Origin: Geitlerinema sp. PCC 7407
Lineage (GTDB): Bacteria > Cyanobacteriota > Cyanobacteriia > PCC-7407
NCBI RefSeq assembly: GCF_000317045.1
Contig: NC_019703.1
Coordinates: forward strand, 1,538,501-1,602,500
Direction of reading: 5' to 3'
DNA: 64,000 nt
The translations under genes were made by a program, and so were the position numbers. A model generated the notes under the pieces. That model was given only the letters and a program-made list of their open reading frames with translations. It did no database searches and had not been told where the DNA came from. Of this stretch, positions 53,718-63,471 are shown piece after piece. How positions within the stretch are numbered: position 1 is the stretch's first letter; each line of letters starts with the position of its first letter.

Positions 53718-55142
53718 CTACAAAAAGCCCGCCGACTCATACAAGCGCCGCAGCAGCGCCAAAATCTTGGTGCCATACTGCAAGTCCGCCGCCCAGCGGC
53801 CGCTGAGCTGATCCACCAGCGGCGCGATCCCCCGCGTCACAAAGTTAAAGCGCGGGTCCACCAGCTCCTGCACCAGCGGCTCGGTGCTGGCGTAGGCTTT
53901 CAAGTGCTGAATTTGGGCACGCACCCCGAGGCGCGCACTGGGGAAGCTCGCCCCCTCCGCGCCGCCGCCCACAGCGCCGAGCCCCGAAAAGTTATTCTGG
54001 CTGGGCTTCACGTCCCCACCAAAGCGCAGGAAATTCGTTTCCAGGCACATCTGGCAGAAGGCGATATCGTAGTTCACCCCTTCGATGGCTGCCTCTTCGC
54101 GGTAGAGCTTGGGAATGTCGGGAAACTGGGTCAAAGCCGTTTCGTTGTTGGACTTGAGGAACATGATTAGCTGCACCTCGGAGGTGTTGCCGTGGTTCAT
54201 GATCCGATCCAGGAAGCCGGGGCAAATTTTGAGGATCGATCGCAAAGAAACGGTGCGCGTGGCGGCATCCCAGGCGATCGACACAGCGTAGTCTCGCAGG
54301 TCCACGGCCTTGATGTAGACAACGCCCCGGTAGCTGATCCGAATGATATTCGGCGCCTGGGCCAAATCCACGCCCAGGCGATCGACCAGATCGATGGGAA
54401 TGTAGGAGTTGCCATTAACGATAATGCCGCGCTCACCATAGAGCTGGTTGTTGACATTGATGTTGATGGGCGGGTAGGTGCCGGTTACTGCCGTCACCGT
54501 CGGCACCGGAGTCGGCGTGGGGGTCGGCGTGGGCGTTGGTGTAGGAGTGGGCGTGGGGGTTGGCGCGGGCGACACACCCGACACAGCCCGGCTCCAGGCC
54601 GCCAAACCGTCAGCAATGCCCAGGGCCATGTCTCGGCGGCGATTTTGGAGCAAGAAGCGATCGTCTGGGTTGGTCAAAAAGCCCACTTCCAGCAGCAAAG
54701 AGGGCGCAGCCACATTTCGGCAAAAGGCCAGACTGCCCACCGCTGTCTCGGTGTCAGGCTTGGCGCCCCGGTTGGGCAGCTGGGGCACCCGCCGCAGCAG
54801 GGCCAGCAAAATCAGTTCTGCATGGTTGCGGCGCTCGGCATTGTAGGCGATGTAAAAGGCGCTGGCCCCTCGCACGGACGGATTGGAGAAAGCGTCTGCA
54901 TGGATCTCTAGGGCGACATCTGTGCTGCGGGCTCGGCTGTTCATCCACGCGATGGTCTGAGTCAAGCTGAGATCATCGGGCACCGATAGCACTTCAAAAT
55001 TGCGCGATCGCAACTCCGTCACGACGGCGTCGCGCAGCAGCATCATTTCCCGCGCTTCTGTGGTGCTAGCAACAATGGCACCCGGATCAATGCGGCCATC
55101 TTCATAGCCACCGTGTCCAGCCGAAATAATAATTCGTCCCAT
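53718..55142 (-). CDS. Peptidoglycan amidase with glucosaminidase-like domain
   Basis: A 474-residue multi-domain cell-wall enzyme. Residues 1-185 are an Amidase_3 (N-acetylmuramoyl-L-alanine amidase): zinc His10 (ISAGHGG), Glu29, His82 (LEIHADAF) and catalytic Glu in LLLEVGFLTNP. A Pro-Thr linker (about 195-216) leads to a copper-amine-oxidase-N-like strand domain (YGERGIIVNGNSYIPIDLV) and a C-terminal FlgJ/glucosaminidase-like domain with EAAIEGVNYDIAFCQMCLETNFL and NFSGLGAVGGG. There is no signal peptide on the start chosen, and no upstream extension is open. ATG at 55142. Confidence 0.85.
   Translation of the reverse strand: MGRIIISAGHGGYEDGRIDPGAIVASTTEAREMMLLRDAVVTELRSRNFEVLSVPDDLSLTQTIAWMNSRARSTDVALEIHADAFSNPSVRGASAFYIAYNAERRNHAELILLALLRRVPQLPNRGAKPDTETAVGSLAFCRNVAAPSLLLEVGFLTNPDDRFLLQNRRRDMALGIADGLAAWSRAVSGVSPAPTPTPTPTPTPTPTPTPTPVPTVTAVTGTYPPININVNNQLYGERGIIVNGNSYIPIDLVDRLGVDLAQAPNIIRISYRGVVYIKAVDLRDYAVSIAWDAATRTVSLRSILKICPGFLDRIMNHGNTSEVQLIMFLKSNNETALTQFPDIPKLYREEAAIEGVNYDIAFCQMCLETNFLRFGGDVKPSQNNFSGLGAVGGGAEGASFPSARLGVRAQIQHLKAYASTEPLVQELVDPRFNFVTRGIAPLVDQLSGRWAADLQYGTKILALLRRLYESAGFL
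54507..54563 (-). repeat. Pro-Thr coding repeat in the amidase linker
   Basis: About 19 codons alternate CCN and ACN on the minus strand, giving a Pro-Thr repeat. At DNA level it is an imperfect hexamer repeat (GGCGTG-like on the plus strand), prone to length variation. Confidence 0.8.
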
Positions 55143-55685
55143 GGGCGATCGCTCCCTAGTCGTTTGAGTGAGACCGTTTTAGCAGCGTAAAGGTCAGCCT
55201 TGGTCGCATCTCGACGCTTCACCCGCTGCTCCTATCAGGCCCAGGATTCTCGGTTCGCAGCCACAGCATACACTGCGGTATTCCCCATCTTTCAGGCCGT
55301 CTTTTGCCCAAGGCCCCCAGACGACACCTTGAGAGGGGCCAAGAACCTGAGAACAAGTCTGGGTGAGGCAGGCCGAGGCTCGTGTCAGTGCCTGATTGCT
55401 GCTGCTAGCGCAAGTTGCTATCTCAGCAGCCCCAAGATCGGGACACTGACTTTCCCAGTTTCTGGAACGCTGCGGCCTCAAGATGCACACAGATAGCGCT
55501 TTTGAACCAGAATCGCTGAAATCTTACCCCAAATCCCCCGCTGACAAGCGGAAAATAATCTTTCTCTATATCGCTTGGCTGCATCGCGCGGCCGTGGCCT
55601 GGGAAAGTTTCAGGTTCCCCAGTCCCCCAGGCCACCCCAAAGGACGGTACCATGGAGGCTATGAGTTTCAAGGGTTGAGCCGGTC
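55143..55685. other. Divergent intergenic region before lipA
   Basis: About 540 bases between the amidase and lipA, both reading outward. Open frames here lack protein character. I looked for tRNA arms and for a terminator/promoter pair and saw none that convince. Confidence 0.45.
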
Positions 55686-56582
55686 GTGGTTGTGAAGCCT
55701 GAATGGTTGCGGGTCAAAGCGCCGCAGTGGGAGCGAGTGGGCAACGTGAAGGGGGTCCTGCGAGATCTGGAGCTCAACACGGTTTGTGAAGAAGCATCCT
55801 GCCCCAACATTGGCGAATGCTTTAACAACGGCACGGCAACGTTTTTGATCATGGGGCCAGCCTGCACCCGCGCCTGCCCCTACTGCGATATTGATTTCGA
55901 GAAGAAGCCTAAGGCCCTCGATCCGACGGAGCCGACGCGCCTAGCAGAGGCCGTGCGCCGCATGGGCCTGAAGCACGTCGTGATCACGTCGGTCAACCGG
56001 GACGACCTAGATGACGGCGGGGCGTCTCAGTTTGTGGGCTGCATTGAGGCGGTGCGGGCCGTGTCGCCGACGACCACGATCGAGGTGCTGATTCCCGATC
56101 TGTGCGGCAACTGGGCGGCGCTGGAGACGATTTTGGCGGCGGCCCCTGAGGTGATGAACCACAACACGGAAACGGTTCCTCGGCTCTATCGCCGGGTCCG
56201 CCCCCAGGGCAGCTATGAGCGATCGCTAGAATTGCTGCGACGCTCCCACGAGCTCGCGCCCTGGGTATACACCAAGTCCGGCATCATGGTGGGCCTCGGT
56301 GAGAGCGATGAGGAGGTGCGGGCGGTGATGGCCGATCTGCGGGCTGCCCACTGCGACATTCTCACCATCGGCCAGTATCTCCAGCCCACGGCCAAGCACC
56401 TGGGCGTGCAGGAGTTCGTCACGCCTGAGCAGTTCCAGGCTTGGCAAACCTACGGCGAATCTATTGGCTTTTTGCAGGTGGTTTCGTCGCCCCTGACCCG
56501 CAGCTCCTACCATGCGGAGCAGGTGCGGGCCTTGATGGAGCGCTATCCGCGCGAGCGGGGAGCGATCGCCTCCCAGGGATAA
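55686..56582 (+). CDS. lipA: Lipoyl synthase
   Basis: A 298-residue radical SAM enzyme inserting two sulfur atoms into the octanoyl chain on lipoyl domains. Both iron-sulfur clusters are seen: auxiliary cluster Cys34, Cys39 and Cys45 ([12 protein letters not shown]) and radical SAM Cys60, Cys64 and Cys67 (CTRACPYC). Further motifs are [27 protein letters not shown] and the C-terminal [11 protein letters not shown]. Start GTG at 55686; a GTG two codons later is possible. Followed 5 bases later by gpsA. Confidence 0.96.
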   Translation: MVVKPEWLRVKAPQWERVGNVKGVLRDLELNTVCEEASCPNIGECFNNGTATFLIMGPACTRACPYCDIDFEKKPKALDPTEPTRLAEAVRRMGLKHVVITSVNRDDLDDGGASQFVGCIEAVRAVSPTTTIEVLIPDLCGNWAALETILAAAPEVMNHNTETVPRLYRRVRPQGSYERSLELLRRSHELAPWVYTKSGIMVGLGESDEEVRAVMADLRAAHCDILTIGQYLQPTAKHLGVQEFVTPEQFQAWQTYGESIGFLQVVSSPLTRSSYHAEQVRALMERYPRERGAIASQG

Positions 56583-56587
56583 TCGGC

Positions 56588-57505
56588 ATGACGTCCAAAC
56601 ATCTGACGGTGATCGGGGCGGGGGCCTGGGGCAAGACCCTGGCTCAGCTTGCTGCCGATCAGGGCCATAGGGTGAAGCTGTGGTCCCGCAGCGACGGTGA
56701 ACCGCTGGCCGAGGCGATCGCCGGGGCTGACATTCTGGTGTCTGCGGTCTCGATGAAGGGCGTGCGGGCGATCGCCGACCAGGTGCGCGCCTGCGGACCC
56801 AGCCCCAGCACCATCCTGGTTAGCGCCACCAAAGGCCTAGAGCCCGAAACTGCCCTGACCCCCACCCAGATCTGGCAAGACCGACTCCCCAACAACCCCA
56901 TCGTCGTCTTGTCCGGCCCCAATCTCTCCAAGGAAATTCAGCAGAAGCTGCCCACCGCCAGCGTGGTCGCCAGTCGCGACCCCCAAGCTGCCGAAATCGT
57001 CCAAGAAGCCTTTTCCTCGGCCCTGTTTCGGGTGTACACCAGCGGCGACCCCCTGGGCGTGGAGCTCGGGGGCACCCTCAAAAACGTCATGGCGATCGCC
57101 GCTGGCGTTTGCGATGGCCTGAACCTCGGCACCAACGCCAAAGCCGCCCTCATGACCCGCAGCCTGGCCGAAATCATTCGCATCGGCACCCACTGGGGAG
57201 CCAGCGCAGCTACGTTTTACGGTCTCTCGGGCCTGGGCGACCTCCTGGCCACCAGCTCCAGCCCCCTCAGCCGCAACTACCAGATCGGCTATGGCCTGGC
57301 CCAGGGGAAATCTCTAGCCGAAATCTTGACCCACCTAGAGGGCACCGCCGAAGGCATCAACACCACCCAAGTCATGGTGCAAAGAGCCGATCGCTACCAG
57401 ATCTCAGTGCCTGTCACCCGCCAGATCGACTGCCTGCTGCGCGGCGAAACCACTCCCCAGCGCGCCCTCAGCGCCCTGATGCAGCGCGACACCAAATCCG
57501 AATAG
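56588..57505 (+). CDS. gpsA: Glycerol-3-phosphate dehydrogenase [NAD(P)+]
   Basis: A 305-residue enzyme making sn-glycerol 3-phosphate from dihydroxyacetone phosphate for phospholipid synthesis. NAD-binding loop VIGAGAWGKTLAQLAAD (7-23), VSATKGLEP, LSGPNLSKEI, and the catalytic Lys region GGTLKNVMAIAAGVCDGL are present, with TFYGLSGLGDLLATSSS. The ATG at 56588 is preferred; the longer frame from 56441 lies inside lipA in another frame. Cotranscribed with lipA. It uses a slightly shorter N-terminus than E. coli GpsA (339). Confidence 0.95.
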   Translation: MTSKHLTVIGAGAWGKTLAQLAADQGHRVKLWSRSDGEPLAEAIAGADILVSAVSMKGVRAIADQVRACGPSPSTILVSATKGLEPETALTPTQIWQDRLPNNPIVVLSGPNLSKEIQQKLPTASVVASRDPQAAEIVQEAFSSALFRVYTSGDPLGVELGGTLKNVMAIAAGVCDGLNLGTNAKAALMTRSLAEIIRIGTHWGASAATFYGLSGLGDLLATSSSPLSRNYQIGYGLAQGKSLAEILTHLEGTAEGINTTQVMVQRADRYQISVPVTRQIDCLLRGETTPQRALSALMQRDTKSE

Positions 57506-57520
57506 TTAATACAAGAAACA

Positions 57521-57553
57521 AGAAGGGGCGAGCATTGCTCGCCCCTTCTTTTC
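57521..57553. terminator. Bidirectional terminator between gpsA and the PRC-barrel gene
   Basis: A 14-base inverted repeat (57521-57534 with 57536-57549; the central pairs must open) followed by T-rich sequence on the right and, on the minus strand, by TTGTTTC. It lies 15 bases after the gpsA stop. Confidence 0.8.
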
Positions 57554-57604
57554 AGGCATCAATAGGGTCTATTGCCAGCTCAGTGGCTAGCCAAGTTTGG
57601 GTTC

Positions 57605-58609
57605 TTAGTAGCCCGGCTCTTCTTCGTATTCCGGAGCCTTGGTCTTCTTGGGAATATTCACCCGAGGCGGATTGTAAGGATCAGAAGACTTGGTATCTGC
57701 CCAAGCATCTTCCTCCATCATTTCCTCATACTCCTCGACGTAGTTCACCTCCTTGCGAGAAGGCGAAGCCTCATAGCTGCGATCGTAGTAGGTTTCTCGG
57801 CCGCTCGCTTCGTTCCAGTTGTCCTCTTCCACCTCTTCTTGGTAGTAGCGAGGCTCGGGCTGGGCGATCGCCCGGCGCTGCACCGGCTCAGGCTCGGGTT
57901 GACCCCAGTTGTCATCATCCCAGGTTGCCTCTTCGGCCACCGGAGTACGCGCGCGGTAGGGCTGGGCCGGAGCCTGGAGGGGCGTACCGCGTCCGAGCTG
58001 ATTCTCTGTCGGCACCGTTGGCACCGAGTAGTCCTCCTCGAACTCACGCTCCCAGGGCGGCGCGCTGATCCCAAGGCGCTCCAGCACCCCAACCGTGATC
58101 TGTACCAGGTGCTCCTCGGCTCCCTCAAAGACAATCAGGCGATCGGGGCCGCTGCTGACAATTTCTTCGATGGGCAGCTCGTAGGTGCTGACGATTTGGT
58201 CCGGAATCATCGGCATACCAATGCTGGCCAAGATCAGCGATTGCACCTTGCCGCTTTCGATGTCGAACTTGAATCCGCGTACTTTACCCAACAGCTCGCC
58301 CGTCTCGGTGATCACCTCGCTGGCGATCAGACGGCTGTAGGACTCAACAGCGACTTCTTGATCGAGAACGCGATCGTCGTCAACCAGGATCACGTCCCCG
58401 ACCTGACGAATCTGATTCAACAACATGTATTGCGGCACACCAGGGACAATCCGGGAGATGAGGCTTTCCCGGAGGCCCAGGGCCACCACTTCTCTACGGT
58501 CAATGTCAACGAGAACTTCGCTGACCACGCCGAGGCGTTTGCCCGTATCGCGGGTGATAACCTGGGTATTGAGGAGATCGGAACGTTGCCAAATATATTC
58601 AGATGTCAT
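57605..58609 (-). CDS. PRC-barrel domain protein
   Basis: A 334-residue protein with two PRC-barrel domains (about 7-78 and 88-160); VITRDTGKRLGVVSEVLVD and VITETGELLGKVRGFKFD are the parallel strand motifs. The rest is an acidic, Glu/Tyr/Pro-rich disordered region (about 190-334). PRC barrels act as adaptors in ribosome maturation, photosynthetic complexes or RNA work. In cyanobacteria it commonly lies beside smc, as here (45 bases after the smc start-side gene end). Function unknown. ATG at 58609. Confidence 0.85.
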   Translation of the reverse strand: MTSEYIWQRSDLLNTQVITRDTGKRLGVVSEVLVDIDRREVVALGLRESLISRIVPGVPQYMLLNQIRQVGDVILVDDDRVLDQEVAVESYSRLIASEVITETGELLGKVRGFKFDIESGKVQSLILASIGMPMIPDQIVSTYELPIEEIVSSGPDRLIVFEGAEEHLVQITVGVLERLGISAPPWEREFEEDYSVPTVPTENQLGRGTPLQAPAQPYRARTPVAEEATWDDDNWGQPEPEPVQRRAIAQPEPRYYQEEVEEDNWNEASGRETYYDRSYEASPSRKEVNYVEEYEEMMEEDAWADTKSSDPYNPPRVNIPKKTKAPEYEEEPGY

Positions 58610-58654
58610 TTCTGAGTCCTGGTCTCAAATCCCTGGGGTTGGTAACAATCTTAA

Positions 58655-61600
58655 TCATACAGAAGTGCCTTGGCTGTGCAGTTGGATGCCAAGGACTTGG
58701 GTGAACGCACCGCGCGCCTGGGTAACGCCAATGGTGCGATCGGCTGACTCGATCATCGGACGTCGCAAACTCACAACGATGAACTGCGCCAGGTCGGCTT
58801 GTTGTCTGATCATTCTAGCTAATCGCTCTACGTTTGCTCCGTCGAGGAACATGTCCACTTCGTCGAAGGCGTAGAAGGGCGAAGGGCGGTAGCGCTGGAG
58901 CGCAAAAATGAAGCTGAGGGCGGTGAGGGATTTTTCACCTCCCGACATAGAAGCTAGACGGCGCACGGGTTTGCCCTTGGGGTGGGCTACGAGGTTGAGG
59001 CCGCTGGCGAAGGGATCTTCGGGGTCGTCGAGCTGGAGGTAACCGTCTCCGTCGGAGAGCTCGGCGAAGATGGCCTGGAAGTTTTGGTTGACGGCGTCAA
59101 AGGCGTCTTTGAAGGCGCGCTGACGCAGGGTGGTGAAGTTTTCGATGCGCAGCAGCAGCTCGGTGCGTTCGGATTCGAGGGTGGTTAGTTTTTGGCTGAG
59201 CTCGTCGAGGCGGGCCTGGGTGCGATCGAATTCTTCGAGGGCCAGCATGTTGACGGGCTCCATGGCCTCGAGGCGCTTGGTGAGCGATCGCAGCTCTTGC
59301 TGCAATTGCTCCAGGCCAAGATCGGCGGGCACCTCGGGGAGGGGATCGGGCAGCTCCGCCCGCTGGGCCTCCAGCTGGGCCGTCAGCTCTTGGTGCTGGA
59401 GCTGCTGGGCCTCGTGGGTCTCCTGGATTTTTTGGATTTGCCACTCGAGCTGCTGGCGCTGGGTCTGCTGCTCGCGGTACTGGCGCTCGGCGCGATCGCG
59501 CTTTTCCTTTTCGGCTCCCAGGGTCTGCTCGAGGGCGGCTAGGGAAGTTTGGGTGGCCTGGATCTGGGTCGCCTGGGCGGTGATTTGGTCCTGGAGGGCG
59601 CTTTGCTGCTGGATCTGGCCGGTTTGCTGCGATCGCGCCTCTTGGAGCTTTTGTTGGGCCTGCTGAATTTTTTCCTGGAGGCGATCGCGCTGGTTATCTA
59701 GGTCCTGGAGGCGCTGCTCGGCCACCCGCAGGGCCGACGTTTTTTCGGCTAGGGCCGCTTCGCGATCGCGGATCTGGGCCTGGAGCTGCTGCCACTCGCT
59801 GTGGGTTTGCGACTCTTCTAGAGCTGCCAGGGCCTGCCGCCATTGCTGCAGCTGAGCCTCCTGCTCTTGGAGCTGGACCTCTAGGGTCTGGAGGCGAGTC
59901 TGAGACGTCGCGATTTCTTGGGTGTGGTTGCTGCGCTGGATTTGACGCTGGGCCTTTTGGGGCGTGAGGCGCTGGATGGCCCCCTGGAGCTGCTGCACCA
60001 AAAGCTGCTGTTCGCGCTGATTGGTGCGGGCTTCGGCCAGGGCCTGGGACTGCTGGCGCGCATTGATGGCTGCTTGGGCGATCGCCCCCTCGACTCGGCC
60101 CAGTAGGCGATCGATTTCGCTGAGGCGCGTCTTCAGGGCGATCGCCTCCGCCGACTCTCCTGCTTCGACGGTGCCAAAATGCAGCGTACTGGCCTGGGAG
60201 ACGCTGCCGCCGGTCATGGCGCCGCTGGTTTCCAGCAGCTCGCCCTCCAGCGTGACGATCCGAAACTGGCCCAGGACGCGCCGCGCCTCCGCCAGGCTCG
60301 AAAACACCGCCGTTGAGCCAAAAACGTAGGCGAAAATATCGCGGTAGCGATCGTCGCAGTCAATCAGCTCCACCGCATAGTCCACAAAGCCTTCCGGGCG
60401 CTGCCACGGCGACAGCTTTTGGAAGCGGGGCGCCTGGATTTTGTTGAGGGGCAAGAAGGTGGCCCGACCGGCGCGGCGCTGCTTGAGCAGCTCGATGCAG
60501 GCCGCCGCCACGCTGTCATCTTCGACCACCAGATGGCCCAAACGCGCTCCTGCGGCGGTTTCCAGAGCGAGCTGATAGCGCGAATCCACGCGTCCCAGCT
60601 GCGCGACCAAGCCACAGAGCCCCGGCATGCCCGTCTGCACAATCAGCTTGGTAGCGTAGGTGCCCTGGCTTTCCTGGAGCGCCTGGCTTTGGGCTTCGAG
60701 CTTGTCGAGCTGGCGCTGCTTGTCGCGCTGCTCCTTGAGCAGGCGAGTCTGGGTTTCCTGCTGGATTTGCAGGTCTTGCTCTGTTGCGGCCAGGGTTTGG
60801 GCCAGGTTGGCCACCAGGGTCTGGGTTTCCGTCAGCTTGGTTTCGGCGATCGCCAGTTCTGCCTGCTTTTCGGTTAGTTCAGCTCCTAGGGCCTCGATTT
60901 CCTGGGTTTCGGCTTTGATTTGCTCACCGAGCTGGCTTAGGCGCTCGCGCAGACGAGCTTCCTCGCTGCGGCCCGGATTCACGACCTTCTGCAAGTCCTC
61001 GATCTGGCGATGGAGCTGGGTCTGCTCCTGCACCCAGGCCTCGGACTGGGCTGCAATGTCGCTGGCGGCTTCTCGACTGGCCTCTAGGGCTCTTTGGGCC
61101 TCGGCTTGGGCCTGCCGCAGCGCCGCCAGATCTCGCGTGTCGATCTGGGTCCGCTGCTGGACCAGAGACGTCAGGGTCTGGCGGTGGGATTCGAGATCTT
61201 GCTGGGTCTGAGCAATCTGCTCGACCAGGGATTTTTGGGCCGCTTCTAGGGACTGAACTTGGCGCTGGAGCTGGCGCTGCTCGGCTTCCTGGGTGGCCAA
61301 CGTGGCCTGGAGGGCGAGCTGTTCTTCTTCGCCCAGGGCCTTGACGCGCTGGTTCAGGGTTTCGAGGTCGGCCCCCGCCGTTTCGATGGCCTGGGTCAGG
61401 CTGACCAGCTGAGCCTGCTTTTCGAGCCTTTGGCGATCGCCCTCTGCCATGGCAGCCTGGAGCTGTTGCAGGCGATTTTGGGACGCGCGCCACACCAGCA
61501 CCCCTTCCCACTGACTCTTTTCTTGGAGCTGCGATCGCAGCTTTTGATACTTCTCTGCTTTGATGCGGTCCTGGGCCAGGCGATCGCGCTGGGCCATCAG

Positions 61601-62278
61601 CTCCCGCTCCACGATCCGAAAGCGATCTTCGCGCTCTCGCACCGTGTCCAGCTTCTCTTTGGCCTGGTCAATCTTGCGATCGAAGGCCGCCACCCCCGCC
61701 AGCTCATCAATAATCTGGCGGCGCTCCCGAGGATTCATGGAAATAATCCCTGTCACGTCCCCCTGGAGCACCACGTTGTAGCCTTCGGGATAAATTCGCA
61801 GGCGGCCCAGCTGCTCGTGCAAATCCGTCAGCGTACAGGGCACCCCGTTGATCGAATAGGTCGAGGTGTAGGTCCCCTGGGGCGTCACGCGCAGCTTGCG
61901 GGTCACGCTCCACTCCCGCAAACTCAGCCAGTCCGGGCGATCGCCCTCTTCATCCTGAGCGCCGTTGCCATTGCCGTTGGCCATGTCCTGAGCCAGGTCA
62001 TCGACCACCCCCGACAGGTCAAAGGTCACAGTCACGCTGGCCTCGACCGTCGAGCGGCCCCGCCCGCTGTGGGTTTGGTTGACCAGGTCCGGCAAGCGCT
62101 CTGCCCGCATTCCTTTGGAGCTAGAGAGGCCCAGGGCAAACAGCAGTGCATCCAGAATATTGGACTTGCCTGAACCATTAGGTCCCGAAATGACCGTAAA
62201 GCCATCTAGCAGCGGCACCGCCGTCGTGCCGCCAAAGGATTTGAAATGAGACAGCTCAACCCGTTTAATATGGACCAT
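58655..62278 (-). CDS. smc: Chromosome segregation protein SMC
   Basis: A 1207-residue SMC ATPase that forms the ring of the condensin-like complex. N-terminal Walker A is SGPNGSGKSNILDAL (31-45). Two long coiled coils (about 170-510 and 680-1040) flank the hinge (about 530-650, with GLCGLVAQLGRVDSRY and LEGELLETSGAMTGGS). The C-terminal part has the signature MSGGEKSLTALSFIFAL and Walker B FYAFDEVDMFLD. scpA and scpB are not in this window. ATG at 62278. Probably cotranscribed with the PRC-barrel gene. Confidence 0.96.
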   Translation of the reverse strand: MVHIKRVELSHFKSFGGTTAVPLLDGFTVISGPNGSGKSNILDALLFALGLSSSKGMRAERLPDLVNQTHSGRGRSTVEASVTVTFDLSGVVDDLAQDMANGNGNGAQDEEGDRPDWLSLREWSVTRKLRVTPQGTYTSTYSINGVPCTLTDLHEQLGRLRIYPEGYNVVLQGDVTGIISMNPRERRQIIDELAGVAAFDRKIDQAKEKLDTVREREDRFRIVERELMAQRDRLAQDRIKAEKYQKLRSQLQEKSQWEGVLVWRASQNRLQQLQAAMAEGDRQRLEKQAQLVSLTQAIETAGADLETLNQRVKALGEEEQLALQATLATQEAEQRQLQRQVQSLEAAQKSLVEQIAQTQQDLESHRQTLTSLVQQRTQIDTRDLAALRQAQAEAQRALEASREAASDIAAQSEAWVQEQTQLHRQIEDLQKVVNPGRSEEARLRERLSQLGEQIKAETQEIEALGAELTEKQAELAIAETKLTETQTLVANLAQTLAATEQDLQIQQETQTRLLKEQRDKQRQLDKLEAQSQALQESQGTYATKLIVQTGMPGLCGLVAQLGRVDSRYQLALETAAGARLGHLVVEDDSVAAACIELLKQRRAGRATFLPLNKIQAPRFQKLSPWQRPEGFVDYAVELIDCDDRYRDIFAYVFGSTAVFSSLAEARRVLGQFRIVTLEGELLETSGAMTGGSVSQASTLHFGTVEAGESAEAIALKTRLSEIDRLLGRVEGAIAQAAINARQQSQALAEARTNQREQQLLVQQLQGAIQRLTPQKAQRQIQRSNHTQEIATSQTRLQTLEVQLQEQEAQLQQWRQALAALEESQTHSEWQQLQAQIRDREAALAEKTSALRVAEQRLQDLDNQRDRLQEKIQQAQQKLQEARSQQTGQIQQQSALQDQITAQATQIQATQTSLAALEQTLGAEKEKRDRAERQYREQQTQRQQLEWQIQKIQETHEAQQLQHQELTAQLEAQRAELPDPLPEVPADLGLEQLQQELRSLTKRLEAMEPVNMLALEEFDRTQARLDELSQKLTTLESERTELLLRIENFTTLRQRAFKDAFDAVNQNFQAIFAELSDGDGYLQLDDPEDPFASGLNLVAHPKGKPVRRLASMSGGEKSLTALSFIFALQRYRPSPFYAFDEVDMFLDGANVERLARMIRQQADLAQFIVVSLRRPMIESADRTIGVTQARGAFTQVLGIQLHSQGTSV

Positions 62279-62658
62279 TCAGGCCAGCCAACCAGACGCT
62301 AACAGATTCAATCACCCTTGCGATCGCGCCCCAAGACGCTGGAGCGCTCAGAGTTTTTATATTAGTACAAAAATACTTCTATTTGTCCCTGGCCAAGGAT
62401 GCCCCTCAGGTTAGCACGAGGCTCTGTCAGAAAACACGAGCTTTCTCCGCTAGACCAGACAATTTTGGGACAGCTTGCTGGGGTGCTCTCTGGAAACCCG
62501 CCAAACTCCGCCAACATAGAAGATGATAGGAAATGCTCAGCGGCGATCGCGCTGTAGCGCTGAGTTGAGACCGTGACGACAATGCGGCGATTAGGATTGC
62601 GATCAATACTCAAGAACTTGGCGGCAGGTCATTCCGTAGGATTTCTGGGAGATGTTTG
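62279..62658. other. Divergent intergenic region of smc and the EndoU-like gene
   Basis: About 380 bases. A minus-strand frame of 83 codons exists but starts with TTG and has no protein-like pattern. Promoters for both neighbours should lie here; AT-rich sequence at 62350-62385 is the best candidate on the smc side. Confidence 0.4.
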
Positions 62659-63471
62659 ATGAAGCCTTTTTCGGTTCTAGGGGTGTCCTGGGCGCTAATG
62701 GCGGTTCTGGGAGCCTGCACTCTGCCTGCGGATCTGGCGGCCCAGTCTTCTCAGCTGCTGCCGTTCTTTGACACAGTCCAGAATCCGGTTCAGGTGCGCT
62801 TCCCCCGCAGCCGGCCGGTAGACGTCACGCCGCCGCCCCCTCAGCTCAATGGGTTTGATCAGGCGGTTTTGGCGGCCTGCGGTCCCTTTGGGAGCGCTGT
62901 GCCCGGGAGCCGCTTTCGCAAACTGCTCCAAGACCATCCCCAGGTTTTGGCCCAAGTCCAGCAGGCGGTGGGCGGGGAGCTGCGGCCCGGTCGGCGATCG
63001 CGCGAGGCGTTCCTCGACGATCTCACCCGCGCCTGGAGTCAGCGCCGGGGCTTTACCCACATTTTCTGCGGTGAGCCCAAGGAGGACGGCCAGGTGGGCG
63101 GGCTGCACTATGTCGGGCGCTATTGGCAGCTACAGCAACAGGGCAAGGGCGGCCGCTTGCCCAACAACACCCAGCAGGAAGAAGTGGTTCCCGGCGCGGT
63201 GTACACCGTCGGCGTTGTGATCCGGGCGGGCGATCGCACCTACACCGACACCATCAAAGGCTATCCCTACCCAAGTAATGCCCAGGAGCTGCTGACGGAC
63301 GCGACGCGCCTGCTCAAAGCCCAGGGCAACCGGGAGGGTGCCTGTACCGCCAGCATTCAGGATCGCGATAGCCGCGCTGGGTTTTCGGCCGTCTTTGTGA
63401 GCAACGGCTCAGCTATCGTCACCTACTACCCAGACGCCACGCCCCGGGGCAATGCGTGCCGCAGCCGCTAG
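62659..63471 (+). CDS. EndoU-domain-like lipoprotein
   Basis: A 270-residue exported protein. The N-terminus is a lipoprotein signal: LMAVLGAC with lipid-site Cys20. After a Pro-rich linker comes a domain like the cyanobacterial EndoU nuclease: GFTHIFCGEP (His134), GGLHYVGRYWQLQ (His150), Lys163 and TYTDTIKGYPYPSNAQELL. EndoU enzymes cut RNA at uridines and some are toxins. GGGAG precedes the ATG at 62659 with good spacing; a TTG one codon before is the nominal longest start. Its stop overlaps the convergent amidase gene by 4 bases. Confidence 0.7.
   Translation: MKPFSVLGVSWALMAVLGACTLPADLAAQSSQLLPFFDTVQNPVQVRFPRSRPVDVTPPPPQLNGFDQAVLAACGPFGSAVPGSRFRKLLQDHPQVLAQVQQAVGGELRPGRRSREAFLDDLTRAWSQRRGFTHIFCGEPKEDGQVGGLHYVGRYWQLQQQGKGGRLPNNTQQEEVVPGAVYTVGVVIRAGDRTYTDTIKGYPYPSNAQELLTDATRLLKAQGNREGACTASIQDRDSRAGFSAVFVSNGSAIVTYYPDATPRGNACRSR

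Noticed and set aside
62362-62613. 83-codon minus-strand open frame between smc and the EndoU-like gene
   Set aside because: It starts with TTG, has no SD and no recognisable motif, and lies in the promoter gap.
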